Below, piece by piece: positions 9,867 to 21,285 of a DNA stretch of 64,000 nucleotides. Below the pieces are notes generated by a model. The model saw nothing but the letters and a program-made list of their open reading frames with translations. It did no database searches and was not told the DNA's origin. The stretch spans positions 450,583 through 514,582 of the forward strand of contig WELA01011368.1 of the NCBI GenBank assembly GCA_009602735.1, written 5' to 3'. The DNA is from Mesotaenium endlicherianum. Lineage: Eukaryota > Streptophyta > Zygnematophyceae > Zygnematales > Mesotaeniaceae. Position 1 is the first letter of the stretch, and every line of letters starts with the position of its first letter. Position numbers and translations under genes: made by a program.

Positions 9867-12199
9867 ATGTCTCAACCATGCACTTCGTCTGGAGCAACGC
9901 TTGGTGGAATGAGGGCGTCCACTGCAGCTTTAACCGCTCGTCTTCCCCCTAGGGCAGTTGCTGCAAGGTCTGGTCCAGAGTGGGGCCATGTGACCATCGT
10001 TGTGGAAGCCAAGTCCAAGAATTCATATCCGAAGGTGAAGTGCAACTACTGCCCCAGGGAGTTTACCGGTGGAGTCACGCGGATTCGTGGCCATTTCACA
10101 GGAGGCTGTAAGGATGTTAGTCAGTGTGAGGATGTTCCCGATGAAGTTCTAGATCTCATGATTAGCCGTAGCAACGGTATGGCTAATTCTTTATTAGGAA
10201 CGCGACGTAGGAAGAGTGTCATACAAGCTGCACGAAAGCGCGTGCATGAATGGGGTTGTGCAAGTGCTGGAGAGTCCCCCTCCTTAGGCAGGGAGTCAGG
10301 GCAAACCTCTATAAGTGACATGTTGCAGAAGATGAATGCTGATGCTGTTCATGAGACTGTCGCCCGTTTCTTCTATGGCACTGGTTGCTCATTCAATGTT
10401 GCTCGCAGTGACTTCTTTAGGGACATGTTGGTTGCTGTCAGTAAGTACACCTTAGAAACGGGTCTAGTGTATGTCCCGATGAAGGATAAGCCTCTCGGAA
10501 GTACCCTACTAGATAAAGAGGTGTCGAAGATAGAGGCTTGGGAGAAGAAACAAAAAAAGGGACTACCACAGATGGGTTGTAGCATTGTAGCAGATGGGTG
10601 GACCGATCCATGTGGGCACCCTCTTCTTAACGTGCTTATGGTTGTGGGAGGCACTGAAATGTTCATGGATGCTATCAACACTGAGGGTGAAAGGAAAACG
10701 GGTGAGTACATTGGTAGCCACCTGCTTGCGGCCGTGGAGAAAATAGGGGCCGATCATGTCGTACAACTTTGCACAGACTCTGCAGCTAACATTGTAGCTG
10801 GTTGTAATGTGGTTCGTGAGAAGCACCCGCATATATATTGGACGCCTTGTGCTGCTCACATTTTGGACCTGCTGTTGAAAGACATAGGAAAAGTAAAAGA
10901 GCTAGAGGGCATAATCGATAGCTTCAAGCACTTGGTCCAGTTTGTTGCAAACCACCACATGCCTCACGCTCTTTACCGTGAGCATGGGGCAAGGCTTGAG
11001 AATAAACTAGAGTTGTTGAAGCCAGGACCCACGAGGTTTGCTAGTAACTTCCTTTGCTTGCAACGACTCATTGTTGTGAGGGATACCTTACAAGCTATGG
11101 TGTCTGACAGAAGATGGCTCGAGTGGGCGGCAAAGAACGGTTGTGTAGGTGAGGCTACGGAGATTAGAGACCTAGTTCGCGACGATGAACTTTGGGAGCG
11201 AGTGAAGGTATGGGTAGCCGTGTGTGAGCCGATTGTAGTTCTCCTTCGACTAGTCGACTCTCCACAACCTTCTCTTGGGAAGATTTGGGCTCGCATGAGT
11301 GCCATTAAAGAGCATGTGCATGAGATTGTAGGACTCAAACCAGCACAAATAACCCAAGTTAAGAAGGACGTGAAGGCTCGCTGGGAGCAGCTTCACAGCC
11401 CCCTGCATTCTGCAGGTAAAACTCTATTTTGATGTTGCTCACTTTTTTGCTTGGCGGCTGGCGTTCTCTTGCATGCTTGTTATCGTGTGCTGGTCATTGT
11501 TTTTGTTTTTGTGCTTGCTATTGTTATTGCTCTCTCTTTTGTGAAGTGCATTGTGTTGTCATATACTAAGTTTACTTCTTGACTTTGTTTGACTACAGGC
11601 TACTATTTGGACCCCGAGTTCCAAGACCATGAGTCTTGGGCAATTGAGAAGTGTCTACTAACCGATTGGTCCGACGTGCGGAATACCCTTGTTGGAGGAA
11701 GTGTGCGTGACCGAGCATTGGTGGATCGAGAGTTGGCGCTCTTTTTGGCGATGATGTTTGCAAGGCTAATAAGACCATGATGCCTGCCCACAAGTGGTGG
11801 GAAACATACAGAAGTCATTGTCCTAATCTTCAGCTTCTTGCTATGAGAATATTGTCGCAACCCAATTCAGCAGCTGCATGTGAGAGAAATTGGTCTGAGT
11901 ACGGGTTTGTTCATAGTCCACTTCGCAATAGGCTGCTCCCTACTAGAGCAAAGAAGTTAGTGCACGTGCATTCTATGTTGAGACTTCAGGAGAAGAGTTT
12001 GGACTTCCTTAGACCAAGTGTCGGCGCGACTCCATGGGTTGAAGAAGCGGAGTTCTTGGAGACATCTGAAGAGGAGGATCTCAATCTTGCCGTGCATGCC
12101 TCGTTGAGTGAGGGGATGGAGGTGGAGGAAGAGGAGGTGGAGGAGCGACCTAGTGCTTCCGCTCCACTAAGAAGAAGGCCAAGAGCGATTGGTTACTAG
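9867..12199 (+). pseudogene. hAT transposase (BED finger, DUF659, dimerisation domain), two exons, one frameshift
   Basis: Exon 1 runs 9867-11414 and exon 2 11599-12199, joined across a GTAAAA..CTACAG intron with matching phase (..LHSAG / YYLDPEF). The start ATG at 9867 follows a strong acceptor (TTATTGCAG) at about 9852, so 5' non-coding exons are likely. Domains: BED zinc finger at about residues 50-85 (CNYC..H..C), DUF659/RNase H-like catalytic core with the acidic motifs IVADGWTD and CTDSAANIVAG, and the C-terminal hAT dimerisation region (SAAACERNWSEYG, HSPLRNRL) followed by an acidic tail. Near 11745-11755 a T-run shifts the frame: the exon 2 frame stops at 11780, while the conserved continuation (KTMMPAHKWWE) is read in the next frame. 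Otherwise the gene looks complete, so it is a recently disabled copy or carries a single sequencing error. Confidence 0.88.
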
Positions 12200-12344
12200 A
12201 TGTGTTAATCAGTTAACTTGTATGTACTAAAGGTAGCATGTACATATTAAAGAAAATGGAGGTTGAGAAAATGAACATATTGGAAATCAATTTTTTGTGC
12301 CCTATGACTTCATGAAATGTGGTACTTTGTGAATGACTTACATG

Positions 12345-12774
12345 GTATGGATTACCTCTAACTTCTTATGCATGCTTGCAAAGAGTATGAATCATGTTTA
12401 TACTTCTACATTAAAGCTTATTTTACTCGTTTAAGAACTAGTGATACTCCTAAGTGTTCTTATTGAATCAATTAGCTAACTAAAATGTACAAAAAGCATG
12501 CTCTGCTAAGTGGCCCTCCCAGTGTTAGTGAGAAAAAGAGAGTACGAAAATAATCCTTAATCTATCTTCAATCACTCTTGAATGTGGCATTTATAAGAAC
12601 GTCTTAGTTGTTAGACATGCTTGCTAAGATGTTGAATTATATTTATACCTCTTCATTGAAGCTTGTTGTACTCGACTAAGAAGTAATGATAGTGCTCAAT
12701 GTTCTAATTCAACAAATAAATAAATTAGGAAGTACAAAAAACAACTTTGCTAAGTGGCCCTCCCAGCTTTGACA
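12345..12774. repeat. Imperfect ~250-bp direct duplication in the hAT 3' region
   Basis: Segments 12345-12530 and 12597-12774 share the same order of landmarks: GCATGCTTGC, CATTRAAGCTT, a block around TTCTWATT, AAGTACAAAAA-like and GCTAAGTGGCCCTCCCAG. No coding content. It lies between the transposase stop and the right terminal repeats. Confidence 0.65.
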
Positions 12775-12937
12775 TGATTGAATGTCGTCTAGATGGTACA
12801 TAAACAAAGCGGTTACAAGACATTATATTTAAGAACAAGAATGCGGGTTGTCGTAAGCTACTTATAGAGAAAAATTGGTAAATCGTCGCTTCCGGCAGCT
12901 GGTGGCGGGGGTTCGAGACTGACGGCTGGCGGCCAGG

Positions 12938-12998
12938 GCCATCCATTTTGTGGAAATCCGTGACGCCCGGGGCCATCCATTTTGTGGAAACCCGTGAT
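12938..12998. repeat. Short tandem repeat, two units of ~33 bp
   Basis: GGCCATCCATTTTGTGGAAA followed by YCCGTGA occurs twice, at about 12938 and 12971, within the non-coding 3' part of the hAT element. Confidence 0.75.
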
Positions 12999-13061
12999 TT
13001 CCTTATCGCCAAGCGTTTTCGTCTTATTAAATACGTAATTACCAAACGCGAAGTTATAAGA

Positions 13062-13140
13062 AACATGCATGGCTGGTTGGGTAGAGTCTTATCCCTGCAC
13101 CCGGCGGTGGGTGTTCAAATCTGCTTGCTTACATCCCTAA
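13062..13140 (+). other. tRNA-like (possible SINE-derived) segment
   Basis: TGGCTGGTTGGGTAGAG resembles the tRNA D-arm/A-box, and GGTGTTCAAATC, about 30 bp on, resembles the T-arm/B-box. The acceptor stem does not pair well and the anticodon arm is poor, so this is not a tRNA gene. A tRNA-derived SINE remnant is possible but unproven. Confidence 0.3.
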
Positions 13141-13446
13141 ATAGAAGAAGTTCAAAGTAGTTTTTGAAATTGTCGCCTCAATCCGGGCAGAGAGCAGATC
13201 CGAAATTGCCCGAATAAGTTACCGGTCATTTTGAACGAAATAAACATTTTGACATGACGTGCTTTTTGTACACGTGCGACCGACATGTAATGTCAACGTC
13301 GACGCTACCGCACGTCGACGCCGTTGTGACGTTGGCGTACTAAGCGTATTAAGCGAACTAGTCCATTTTTTTGAACACCGATCTAAGCGAACTAGCGTAT
13401 TAGTCGAACTAAGCGTACAAGCGTGCGGCGTAACCTTGTCTTAGAG

Positions 13447-15969
13447 GACTACAAAAAAGTATTCTCCCCGGAATTGCCCAAGGGCTTACCCCCCAAGAGA
13501 TTCGTAGACCACAAGATAGAGTTGGAGCCCGGAAGCAAGCCCATCTCTCGGCCTACGTTCAAAATGTCATACACGGAGCTAGACGAAGTCAAGAAGCAAA
13601 TCAAGGAGCTACTGGAGCATGGCTTCATTCGACCTAGCACGTCGCCATTTGGAGCCCCGGTGCTATTTGCTAAGAAGAAAGATGGTACCTTGAGGATGTG
13701 TGTGGACTATCGCGTCCTCAACAAGATCACCATCAAGAATCGATACCCGCTGCCGCGCATGGATGAGCTCATGGACCGGCTGGTTGGAGCCAAGTACTTC
13801 ACGAAGATTGACTTACGGAGCGGCTACCACCAGATTCGCATCGCAGAACCGGACATAGAGAACACGGCATTCAGGACAAGATATGGACATTTTGAGTTCA
13901 TGGTCTTGCCATTTGGACTCACCAACGCGCCAGCAACTTTCATGACTATGATGAACACCATATTTCAGCCCATGTTGGACAGATTTGTGGTGGTATTCAT
14001 CGATGACATCCTTATCTACAGCAAGACCCTTGAAGAGCATGCGAGACACTTGAAAGAAGTCCTGGAAGTATTGAAGCAAAACAAGCTATTTGCAAAGGAG
14101 TCAAAGTGCGAGTTTGCCAAACAAGAAGTGGAGTTCCTAGGTCTCCACGTGACTGCTGATGGCATCAAGATAGACCCCAAGAAGACCACGGTGGTGGAGG
14201 AATGGCCAACCCCCACGACCAAGAAAGAACTCCAGTCATTCTTGGGATTTGCCAATTGGTACAGAAAATTCATCCAAGGCTTCTCGCACATAGCAGCCCC
14301 CCTGACAGATCTACTCAAGAAGGACAGGCTATATACATGGACCGAGAAAGAGGAAGAGGCATTTCAAGAGTTAAAGCGAAGATTGACCACATCCCCGGTG
14401 CTCACACTCCCAAGTCCAAACCCAGATTGGCCCTTCCACGTCATCACCGATGCATCTTCCTATGCAATAGGAGCAATCCTGCTTCAAGACCAAGGCAAGG
14501 GACTGCAGCCCATCGCCTACGAGTCAAGGAAGCTAAATCCAGCCGAGCAAAATTATACAACCACGGAGCGAGAGGCATTGGCGATTGTACATGCCTTGAA
14601 GGTTTGGCGCTGCTACGTTGAAGGACGCAAGGTACTGGTCACCACGGACCACGAGGCGTTAAAGCACCTCCAGACGCAGCCGTATCTCTCAAGGAGACAA
14701 GCAAGATGGAGCGGATACTTGCAACAATACAACATCACGATTCAGTACCAGCCCGGCAAGACAAACCCGGCTGACCCCCTCTCAAGACTGCAATTAAACG
14801 CTGTGATGACATCCCTGAAGACAGAGCTGGCAGCTCAATATTCAGCCGCCTATGAACGAGACCCTTACTACAAGAACAAAGAGACAGCGTTGGACCCATA
14901 CAAGGAGCAAGAAGGCAATTATTGGGTGAGGCAATACACGGGCCAGAGATGTGTTCCTAATGACCCAGACCTCCGGCTCTTGCTTCTACGAGAAGCACAC
15001 GACAACCCTCTTGGAAGACACTTTGGAATCCTAAGGACCACGGGCGTTCTAGCGAGGACTTATTGTTGGCCAGGCATGTCTAAGCAAGTCAAGGAGTACT
15101 GCAGGAGCTGTGACACATGCCAAAGAATCAAGCCATCATCGCAAAAGGCGGGAGGACTCTTCCAACAACTACCCATCCCCGAAAGACAATGGACGGACAT
15201 CTCAATGGACCTCATCGTGGACCTGCCCGTGACACCTCGAGGCCATAATGCAATACTCACGGTGGTGGACAGACTTACCAAGATGGCTCATTTTATTCCC
15301 ACGACGACTAAGGCTACAGCACCACAACTTGCAAGACTCATCTTTGACAACATCTTCCGACTCCATGGACTACCATCAAGAATTGTGTCAGATAGAGATC
15401 CAAGATTCACAAGCCATTCCTGGAAAAATCTCGTCAAGAACTTGGGTACATCGCTGGATATGTCTACTGCCTACCACCCACAATCAGATGGGCAAACCGA
15501 GCGTATGAATCGTACCCTAAAGACCTCTCTAAAGGCCTACGTGTCTACCCTCGAGCAAGACTAGGACATGTACTTGACCCCCCTCGAGTTTGCCTACAAC
15601 AACACTACGCAGGCCTCTACCCAAGAGTCCCCATTCTTCCTCAACTATGGCTTCCATCCGACCACGCCACTGAGCTTCACGGCTGGCCATGATGAAGTAC
15701 CTGCAGCCACAGATTTTATGGAGACATTAGAAGCAGCCCTTACAGCAGCGAAGAAAGCTCTACAACACGCGCAAGATGCTCAAGCAAGAGTGGCGAACAG
15801 ATCCAGAAGAGAAATTACGTACAGAGTGGGTGACAACGTGTTACTATCATCCAAGAACATTTCCCTGAACAACAGGCCTGCCGGCAGCAAGTTCTCTCCC
15901 AAGTATTTGGGACCCTTCAAGATTATCCAGCAAGTCAACCCCGTTGCTTTCAAGCTAGAATTTCTCTAG
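13447..15969 (+). pseudogene. B1 pol: RT, RNase H and integrase
   Basis: A 713-codon frame (13423-15564) opens with the RT region found in the sister copy ([20 protein letters not shown]). It carries the RT core ([33 protein letters not shown]), RNase H ([22 protein letters not shown]), the integrase zinc-binding region (about 14990-15130) and the integrase catalytic core ([31 protein letters not shown]). A following frame to 15969 holds the integrase C-terminal part with the GPFKIIQQVNPVAFKLE motif. All of this is typical of plant chromoviruses. Nearly continuous, with few breaks, so relatively young. Confidence 0.9.
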
Positions 15970-15972
15970 ACT

Positions 15973-16203
15973 ATGCACATCGACCCCGTATTCCACGCTT
16001 CCCTCTTCAAGCCGTATGTGCAACCCGACAACAAGTTCCCAGGACGTGTGACAATCCCACCAGTCCCAACAATAGTGGATGATCATTTGGAGTACAAAGT
16101 GGAAGACGTAGTGGCTATGAGAAATTTCAGGAGACAGCAGCAATACTTGATCAAGTGGAAAGGATATCCCGATTCGGAGAATAGTTGGGTGGCGGCGCAC
16201 TAA
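15973..16203 (+). pseudogene. B1 integrase tail with chromodomain
   Basis: Continues the integrase C-terminal region (FHASLFKPYV) and ends in a chromodomain (LEYKVEDVVAMR, QQQYLIKWKGYPDSENSWV). Chromodomains in this position are known in chromoviruses to bind modified histone H3 and steer integration. Confidence 0.85.
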
Positions 16204-16955
16204 ACACTTGGCAGCCTGCCACCATCATGAATTGCTACTGGTGATAGGTCTCTGCATAATAAATTCTGAAAACTTACCTGGCTGTAGTCCATGAGTAGCC
16301 GGTCATTTAGAGTCCAACTTTGCTTAATTTGGAGCACTGGTGATAGATATCATGCTCTAGTAGATGGGGATCAGGCTGCTGGCATTGTTAGGGCAGAATA
16401 TGCCTTCTGACATTGTGCCCTCCCCTGAACTTGGAATGCCTTGAAACTCAAGACTCTGGTAGAACATCTTACAGCGCCCAGTTTGAGACTTAGATTGGAG
16501 CATTTGAAGAAGTATAGAAGGACTTATGATTTTCAGAAGTTTCTGCACAGATTTGGAGGAGTGCCTACTCTCTCAGCTCTCAACGACACTCCAAAAATTA
16601 GAATGCTCTCAAATTTGGTGACCCGATAGAGTTGTTTGACGCGGTCCGTCTGGCCTTCAAATTTTCAGATTTGAAGCAGTTTTGTGGACGTTATGAATTT
16701 TTGAATTTGTGGCAGATTCTGGGCCAACTTGTACAATTGTCTTTATCATTAAGGAGTAGGCTAGCCAATAAGGTCACACCACCTACCACCTTGCCTAGTC
16801 TACCTTACACGTGTAGCACCTGACTTGGCGCCTTTGACTAGTCCTCTTCACATGTGTGGCATCTGACTTGAAACTGTTGACTAGTTTGCTCCACATGTGT
16901 AAGACCTGACTTGACGCGCCGAGGCGTCGCTTTTTCTATCGGGGGGGTGATGTAG
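16204..16955 (+). other. B1 3' untranslated region and polypurine tract
   Basis: No convincing coding content. Three short similar phrases (ACACGTGTAGCACCTGACTT, ACATGTGTGGCATCTGACTT, ACATGTGTAAGACCTGACTT) lie at about 16806, 16851 and 16893. A purine tract GGGGGGG at 16941-16947, a few bases before the 3' LTR, is the likely plus-strand primer site. Confidence 0.65.
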
Positions 16956-17449
16956 TGATATGAGTTATTATATATTAATTTGCATATATTTTAATGTTTT
17001 CAAATATATTTGGAGTAGTATTGTGTGGAGTCAAGTGTGAATAGGTACTCTAGTAACTTTGTTCGTGTCCTTTGAACCTTCCAGGGCATTGTCGAAGTTA
17101 GAGGAAAGACCTAGAAGAACTCCATGTGGCAAAAGTCAAATGTGCCATTTTTAAATCCAAAGGACATGTGTACATTATTCTAGAAAGAGGTGGCAAGTTT
17201 TGGGATGTGTTGGGTGCCAACACATCAACATACACTTTCCTAGAAATTACTTATGTAGCAAGTATATAAACAAGAGCTACAACATAGAAAGACATTCCAG
17301 AATCACTCTTGTACTTGCCAAAATCCAGAAATATATTAACTTTCAAGAATCCATCTCTCTTTCAAGAAGCTACCACTTGTGTTCAAAGATCCTTGCCTTG
17401 AATAAAGTATTCTATTTTACTAAGTAATTTATCTATTTGTTTCACTACA
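16956..17449 (+). repeat. B1 3' LTR (494 bp)
   Basis: Begins TGATATGAGTTATTATAT and ends TTTCACTACA, giving TG..CA ends. It matches the 5' LTR of the sister copy at 37081-37578 over its length. Confidence 0.92.
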
Positions 17450-18820
17450 GCGCTCCTGCCGACAGCAGCACGTCCGCACGCGCACTTGCAAGGACACATC
17501 CGTCGCAAACTACGCTGCACGTCCGACGACGCCACGACAGCTCTGCAGCAGCCGCAGCAGCTGCGCACAGCAGCTGCACTCACGCGCTGCCACATGGCGC
17601 GCGCACGCAGCCCGGATCTACCAACGCTGATCTGGCGGCTGCGAACGCCGATCTCAGCCAGGGGGGGGCTACCCCGACTGCGCTGTGCAGTCAGATCGCC
17701 ACCCGGCGACCCGACGGCTCGCACGCGGGGGTGCACAACCAGGGCTTAACCCTGGCTGCGCACAAAACCCCAGCCCCAGCGCAATTTGCGCTGCCGGGGC
17801 TTCGGCGAGCACACACATCAAGGGGGGGGCGCGGCGAGCTTCGCACGGGGCAGCCGAAACCGACATCAACGCCGACCTGTCGGCGCGACCCCTCGCTCCC
17901 AGTGACGACCAGGGCGGGCCACATGGCAGTTCCACGTCAGCAGCTCCGCCAGCAGCCTCGCCAGCTGCCGCGCCAGCTGCTGTGCCAGAGGCTGCGCCAG
18001 CACCAGCAGACCCTTCGCCAGTGGCTGCGCCAGTGGCTTCGCCGGCCCCTTTGCCAGTGGCTGCGCAGGTGGCTTCGCCGGCCCCTTCGCCAGCCGCTNN
18101 NNNNNNNNNNNNNNNNNNNNNNNNNNNNNNNNNNNNNNNNNNNNNNNNNNNNNNNNNNNNNNNNNNNNNNNNNNNNNNNNNNNNNNNNNNNNNNNNNNNN
18201 NNNNNNNNNNNNNNNNNNNNNNNNNNNNNNNNNNNNNNNNNNNCTTCGCCAGCCGCTGTGCCGGTGCCTGCGCCAGCCCCTTCGCCAGTGGCTGCGCCAG
18301 CCGCTGTGCCGGTGTCCGCGCCAGCAGCTGCGCCAGCCCTCTCGCCAGAGGCTGCGCTGGCAAGCCCGGCTGTTGCTGCCATTCTGGCATGCTGCGCCTG
18401 CACGCAGCCTCTAGGCAGCCGTCCCGCAGCCAGCCGCGTGATCTGCGAGCACACGCTCGTAGCTCCGGCCGGCCGGTCCGCAGGCACGCAGAAGCGCGAC
18501 GGGCCAAATCAAGGACGCCGGACTGAGGAGGCACCGCGCCTGCCTCGCTCATTTCGCGTGCTGGAGGCACCAGCAGCGCCAGCTGAGCGCGCGCCTGTCA
18601 CGCTCGCATCACCGATCACGACGGTGCAGCTCAGCGCAGAGGTCATCTCGTTGGCCCTGCACCGCATGCCGGCAGTCTCCTTTGCGGAGCTCGGCGTCTC
18701 TATGGAGGCAACACGGCAGGCCGCTCAACTGCTACTCCGATCGCGTAAGTACACTTTGCGCACCGCAGCCGACAGGCCGACAACAGACGACGCAGTCGCG
18801 GTGCGGTCTGCACCCGCGTG
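17450..18820 (+). other. Element A Pro/Ala-rich low-complexity region with assembly gap
   Basis: After B1, element A resumes with a segment that aligns to the minus-strand copy near 52020. It then enters a long array of GCGCCAGCCGCTGTGCCGG-like units encoding Pro/Ala runs, interrupted by 145 unknown bases at 18099-18243. The second copy has the same kind of array at about 51050-51530 with different unit order, so it is an expandable region. Several frames are open on both strands because of composition; only the frame leading into the protease is likely to be meaningful. Confidence 0.7.
18099..18243. other. Assembly gap (145 N)
   Basis: A run of N inside the Pro/Ala repeat array. The true array length is unknown. 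Confidence 1.
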
Positions 18821-18839
18821 AGCTGCGCACGAGCGCAGG

Positions 18840-19238
18840 ATGATCAGCACTCCTAACGCCGCATTTTTGGATAATTCGCAGGGGATCGTGCTCGTCGACA
18901 CTCAGGCGCCGCAGCGCATCATGTTCGACACCGGCGCCCAGCCGGTCCTCATCAGCCTGCGCTACTTCCACCATCTGGGCCTTTCCTCGGCAAATCTGGA
19001 GGACTCGCCGACGCGCATCAACACCGCGGTCGTCACTTCCGAGTCAGTCACGGGCCGCACGCGTCTGGCACTGCTGTTCACCCTTTGTCTCGGCTCGTTA
19101 GACGAGACGACCATTCACCGGCACCCTCTCGTCACGCCGTCCGAGTCCTTTGACGTGCTCTTGGGGCAGGACGTCCTCTTCCCCATTGGTGCCGCAGTCG
19201 ACAACTGGGCGGAGCGCGTCTTCTACAGACCTGACTAG
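18840..19238 (+). pseudogene. Element A aspartic protease domain
   Basis: A 132-codon frame with the retropepsin signature MFDTGAQPVLIS and, about 80 residues later, VLLGQDVLFPIGA, which corresponds to the conserved hydrophobic-Gly flap partner region. It lies between the gag-derived Pro/Ala region and the methyltransferase segment, as expected for gypsy order. Confidence 0.8.
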
Positions 19239-19239
19239 C

Positions 19240-21280
19240 GGTCAGAAGGGACACGCACAGCGTCCCTGCCCCTCAACATCGTCAATTGCCGTCCTGCAGT
19301 GGCCGCCCTCTATGGCTTCAAGGGCCTTGGCGACGGTCGCCCAATGGTCCAAACTGATAAGGGAGGCCCCGAGGATGAGGAGATCTCCGTGGGAGCCGAC
19401 TTGCTCAAGCCGCAAGACGAGGAGCTGGACCTGCCAGGCGCAAAGCTTCATCTCACGCTTCAGCAGCAGGCCGACATGCTGGCAGCCTAGGCACGGGAGC
19501 ACATTCACATTTGCACCGCAAACTGGGCACGCATGCACCAGATGGCAGAGGAGGCCGCTGCAGCCCTCGCAGTTGCTAGCACGGCCATTGCCGTCGCCGC
19601 ACTTGCGCGTGACCAGGTCACAGCAGCCGCCGCCGCAGCACTCAGGCCTCAGCCGGCGCCTTCAGCGTCTCACAGCGGACCGTCCGCACGGACAGACATC
19701 CGCGTACGCCACGACGTGCCTGTGGGAGCGGCCATCCAGTACGGGATGGATAACTAGCCCCCATCGCAGGCACCCTCGCATCGCACAGGCAACTCTTGGC
19801 CGCGCACCATTGCCTTAGAGGAGGAGGCCATACGGCAGGCAGCGTACCCAGGCCAGTCCGACGACGACTCCCTCGCAGGCGTCGAGGAAGAGGAGCAGTG
19901 GGAGGAGCTGCCAGAGGAGTCTGCGGACAAGCAGCCCGATCGCTCCATCCAGGCGCTGTCGTCGGACACCGCCAACCTGACTTCCCAGCCCACAGCAAAA
20001 CCGCAGCCTCGAGCACGCCGTCAGCCCACAGGGCCACTAGGCTTCGACGTCTCGCCTCGCGGTGGCGCCCACGAGCAAGCCGGAGCACGCGGCGCAGCGT
20101 CTGGAGCCAGCCGACCTGTGGAGCACGACTGCTCCACCAGCAACGAGTGTCGCACGCGACACTTGTACGCTTTTGCCAGAGCTGCCCATCAGGCCAGAGG
20201 CGTTCTTCGCACAGACCCCCCGCCTGTCCATGGCCTGCGCTCTATACGAGCGTCTCCACCGGCAGGCTGGAGCAGCATCCTTGGTCCGCCGCGCACTGGT
20301 CCAAATCCCTACGCCGGTCCCCAGCTGCGATTTGCGCACCGCACCTGGCCGCGAGGACAGCCTCTGCATGATCCACGCGACATGCAAGACCCATCCACGC
20401 CCCTACGGGAGACACGCAAAGTCACTCCGCTTCGCGAGACCCGTCCCCGCTCCGTTACGCCGCCATACGACGACTCACGAGCGCGCGGCGGCACGCCGTC
20501 CTATCGGCCGCTTCCCGACAAAGACGACGTTCAGTCGGCGTCTCAGGCTCACATCGCGCTCTACCCGGACCCTCGCGCCCGGCACGCGAGCATTTCGCGC
20601 AGCCATATCGCAGGTGACGGACCCTCAGGCCCGCCTCCTCCAAAGGTGGCTCGCACCGGCAGCAGGCCGCCTGGCAGCCCCGCCTTTACAGCCTCCGCAT
20701 GCGCCGAGTCCTCCTAGCGGGCCCGGCAACCCCGCGTGCAGCTCGCGCCACACGCTTCCCTGCGCTCGCGCGTTCAGCTGGCCCTTCGCCAGCTTCTTCG
20801 GGCTCGCAGGATGTCGACAGCCCAGACCGCTCTGTCTGCACTGTCCCCGCAGACGACATGCGCGAGCGTCAGCGGGCCTATTTTGAGCTGCATCCCTTTT
20901 TGCAGCAGCGGCCCGTTCTAGATCAGTTGGCCCACTTCACTTCGCACCTCGACGATCGTGGCCAACGCGACAGGTGGCAGCTGCTTTGTGTCCAAGCAGC
21001 GCGCGCGCAGGCTCAACCAGTCCCTCCAGAGGCCCTCCAGGACGCCCGTCACCGTTGGCGGTTGTACCAGGAGTACGCACGCGAGGGGCGTCCGCCGCCA
21101 CTCGAGGAGCGCCTGCCCGGGCTCACACGCGACTACGCGGAGCGAGCGGTGGCAGCACTCCGCCTGGCATCGCATCAGCACAGCGCAGCGCGCACCTATC
21201 CGCCTTGCGCATATCCAGGCAACCTCGGCATGGGCTGTCGCCCGCTCCCCACGCCCATCTACGCAGACCCTCTGGACGAG
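19240..21280 (+). other. Element A spacer between protease and methyltransferase, unrecognised
   Basis: GC-rich, with many overlapping open frames but no domain I can name. A Gln/Ala/Arg-rich frame at 20699 onward runs toward the methyltransferase start. It could be the N-terminal part of the pol polyprotein of this family. Confidence 0.5.
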
Positions 21281-21285
21281 CGTCC

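Larger units (their letters stand above)
5907..13438 (+). mobile_element. hAT DNA transposon, 7.5 kb, with perfect 8-bp target duplication
   Basis: The 8-bp duplication TCTTAGAG stands at 5899-5906 and again at 13439-13446, and removing the element restores the B1 sequence seen at 39535-39560. The ends are imperfect inverted repeats: CAGTGTTACGTCG on the left and, read on the other strand, CAAGGTTACGCCG on the right. Several copies of a TAAGCGTA-like motif lie within about 80 bp of each end, the usual place for hAT transposase binding sites. Inside are short exon-like segments (6190-7840), a hairpin minisatellite (7880-9770) and a transposase gene (9867-12199). The 8-bp duplication, the terminal repeats and the transposase all agree on hAT. 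Confidence 0.92.
5878..17449 (+). mobile_element. Element B1: chromovirus-type Ty3/gypsy, 5'-truncated, nested in element A
   Basis: Sequence from 5878 matches the protease-RT border of a sister copy at about 39513. The match is interrupted by the hAT transposon and resumes at 13439 with RT, RNase H and integrase, a chromodomain at about 16055-16203 and a 494-bp 3' LTR at 16956-17449. The 5' LTR, gag and protease are absent, so the copy is 5'-truncated. At 17450 element A resumes: its sequence there aligns with the second A copy near 52020. Broken; the pol region itself has only a few breaks, which suggests a younger insertion than A. Confidence 0.85.

Noticed and set aside
13062-13140. Functional tRNA gene
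   Set aside because: No acceptor-stem pairing and a poor anticodon arm; kept only as a possible SINE remnant.
17669-18821. Overlapping Ala/Pro-rich proteins on both strands around the N gap
   Set aside because: A compositional effect of the GC-rich repeat array. Only the sense frame of element A can be meaningful.
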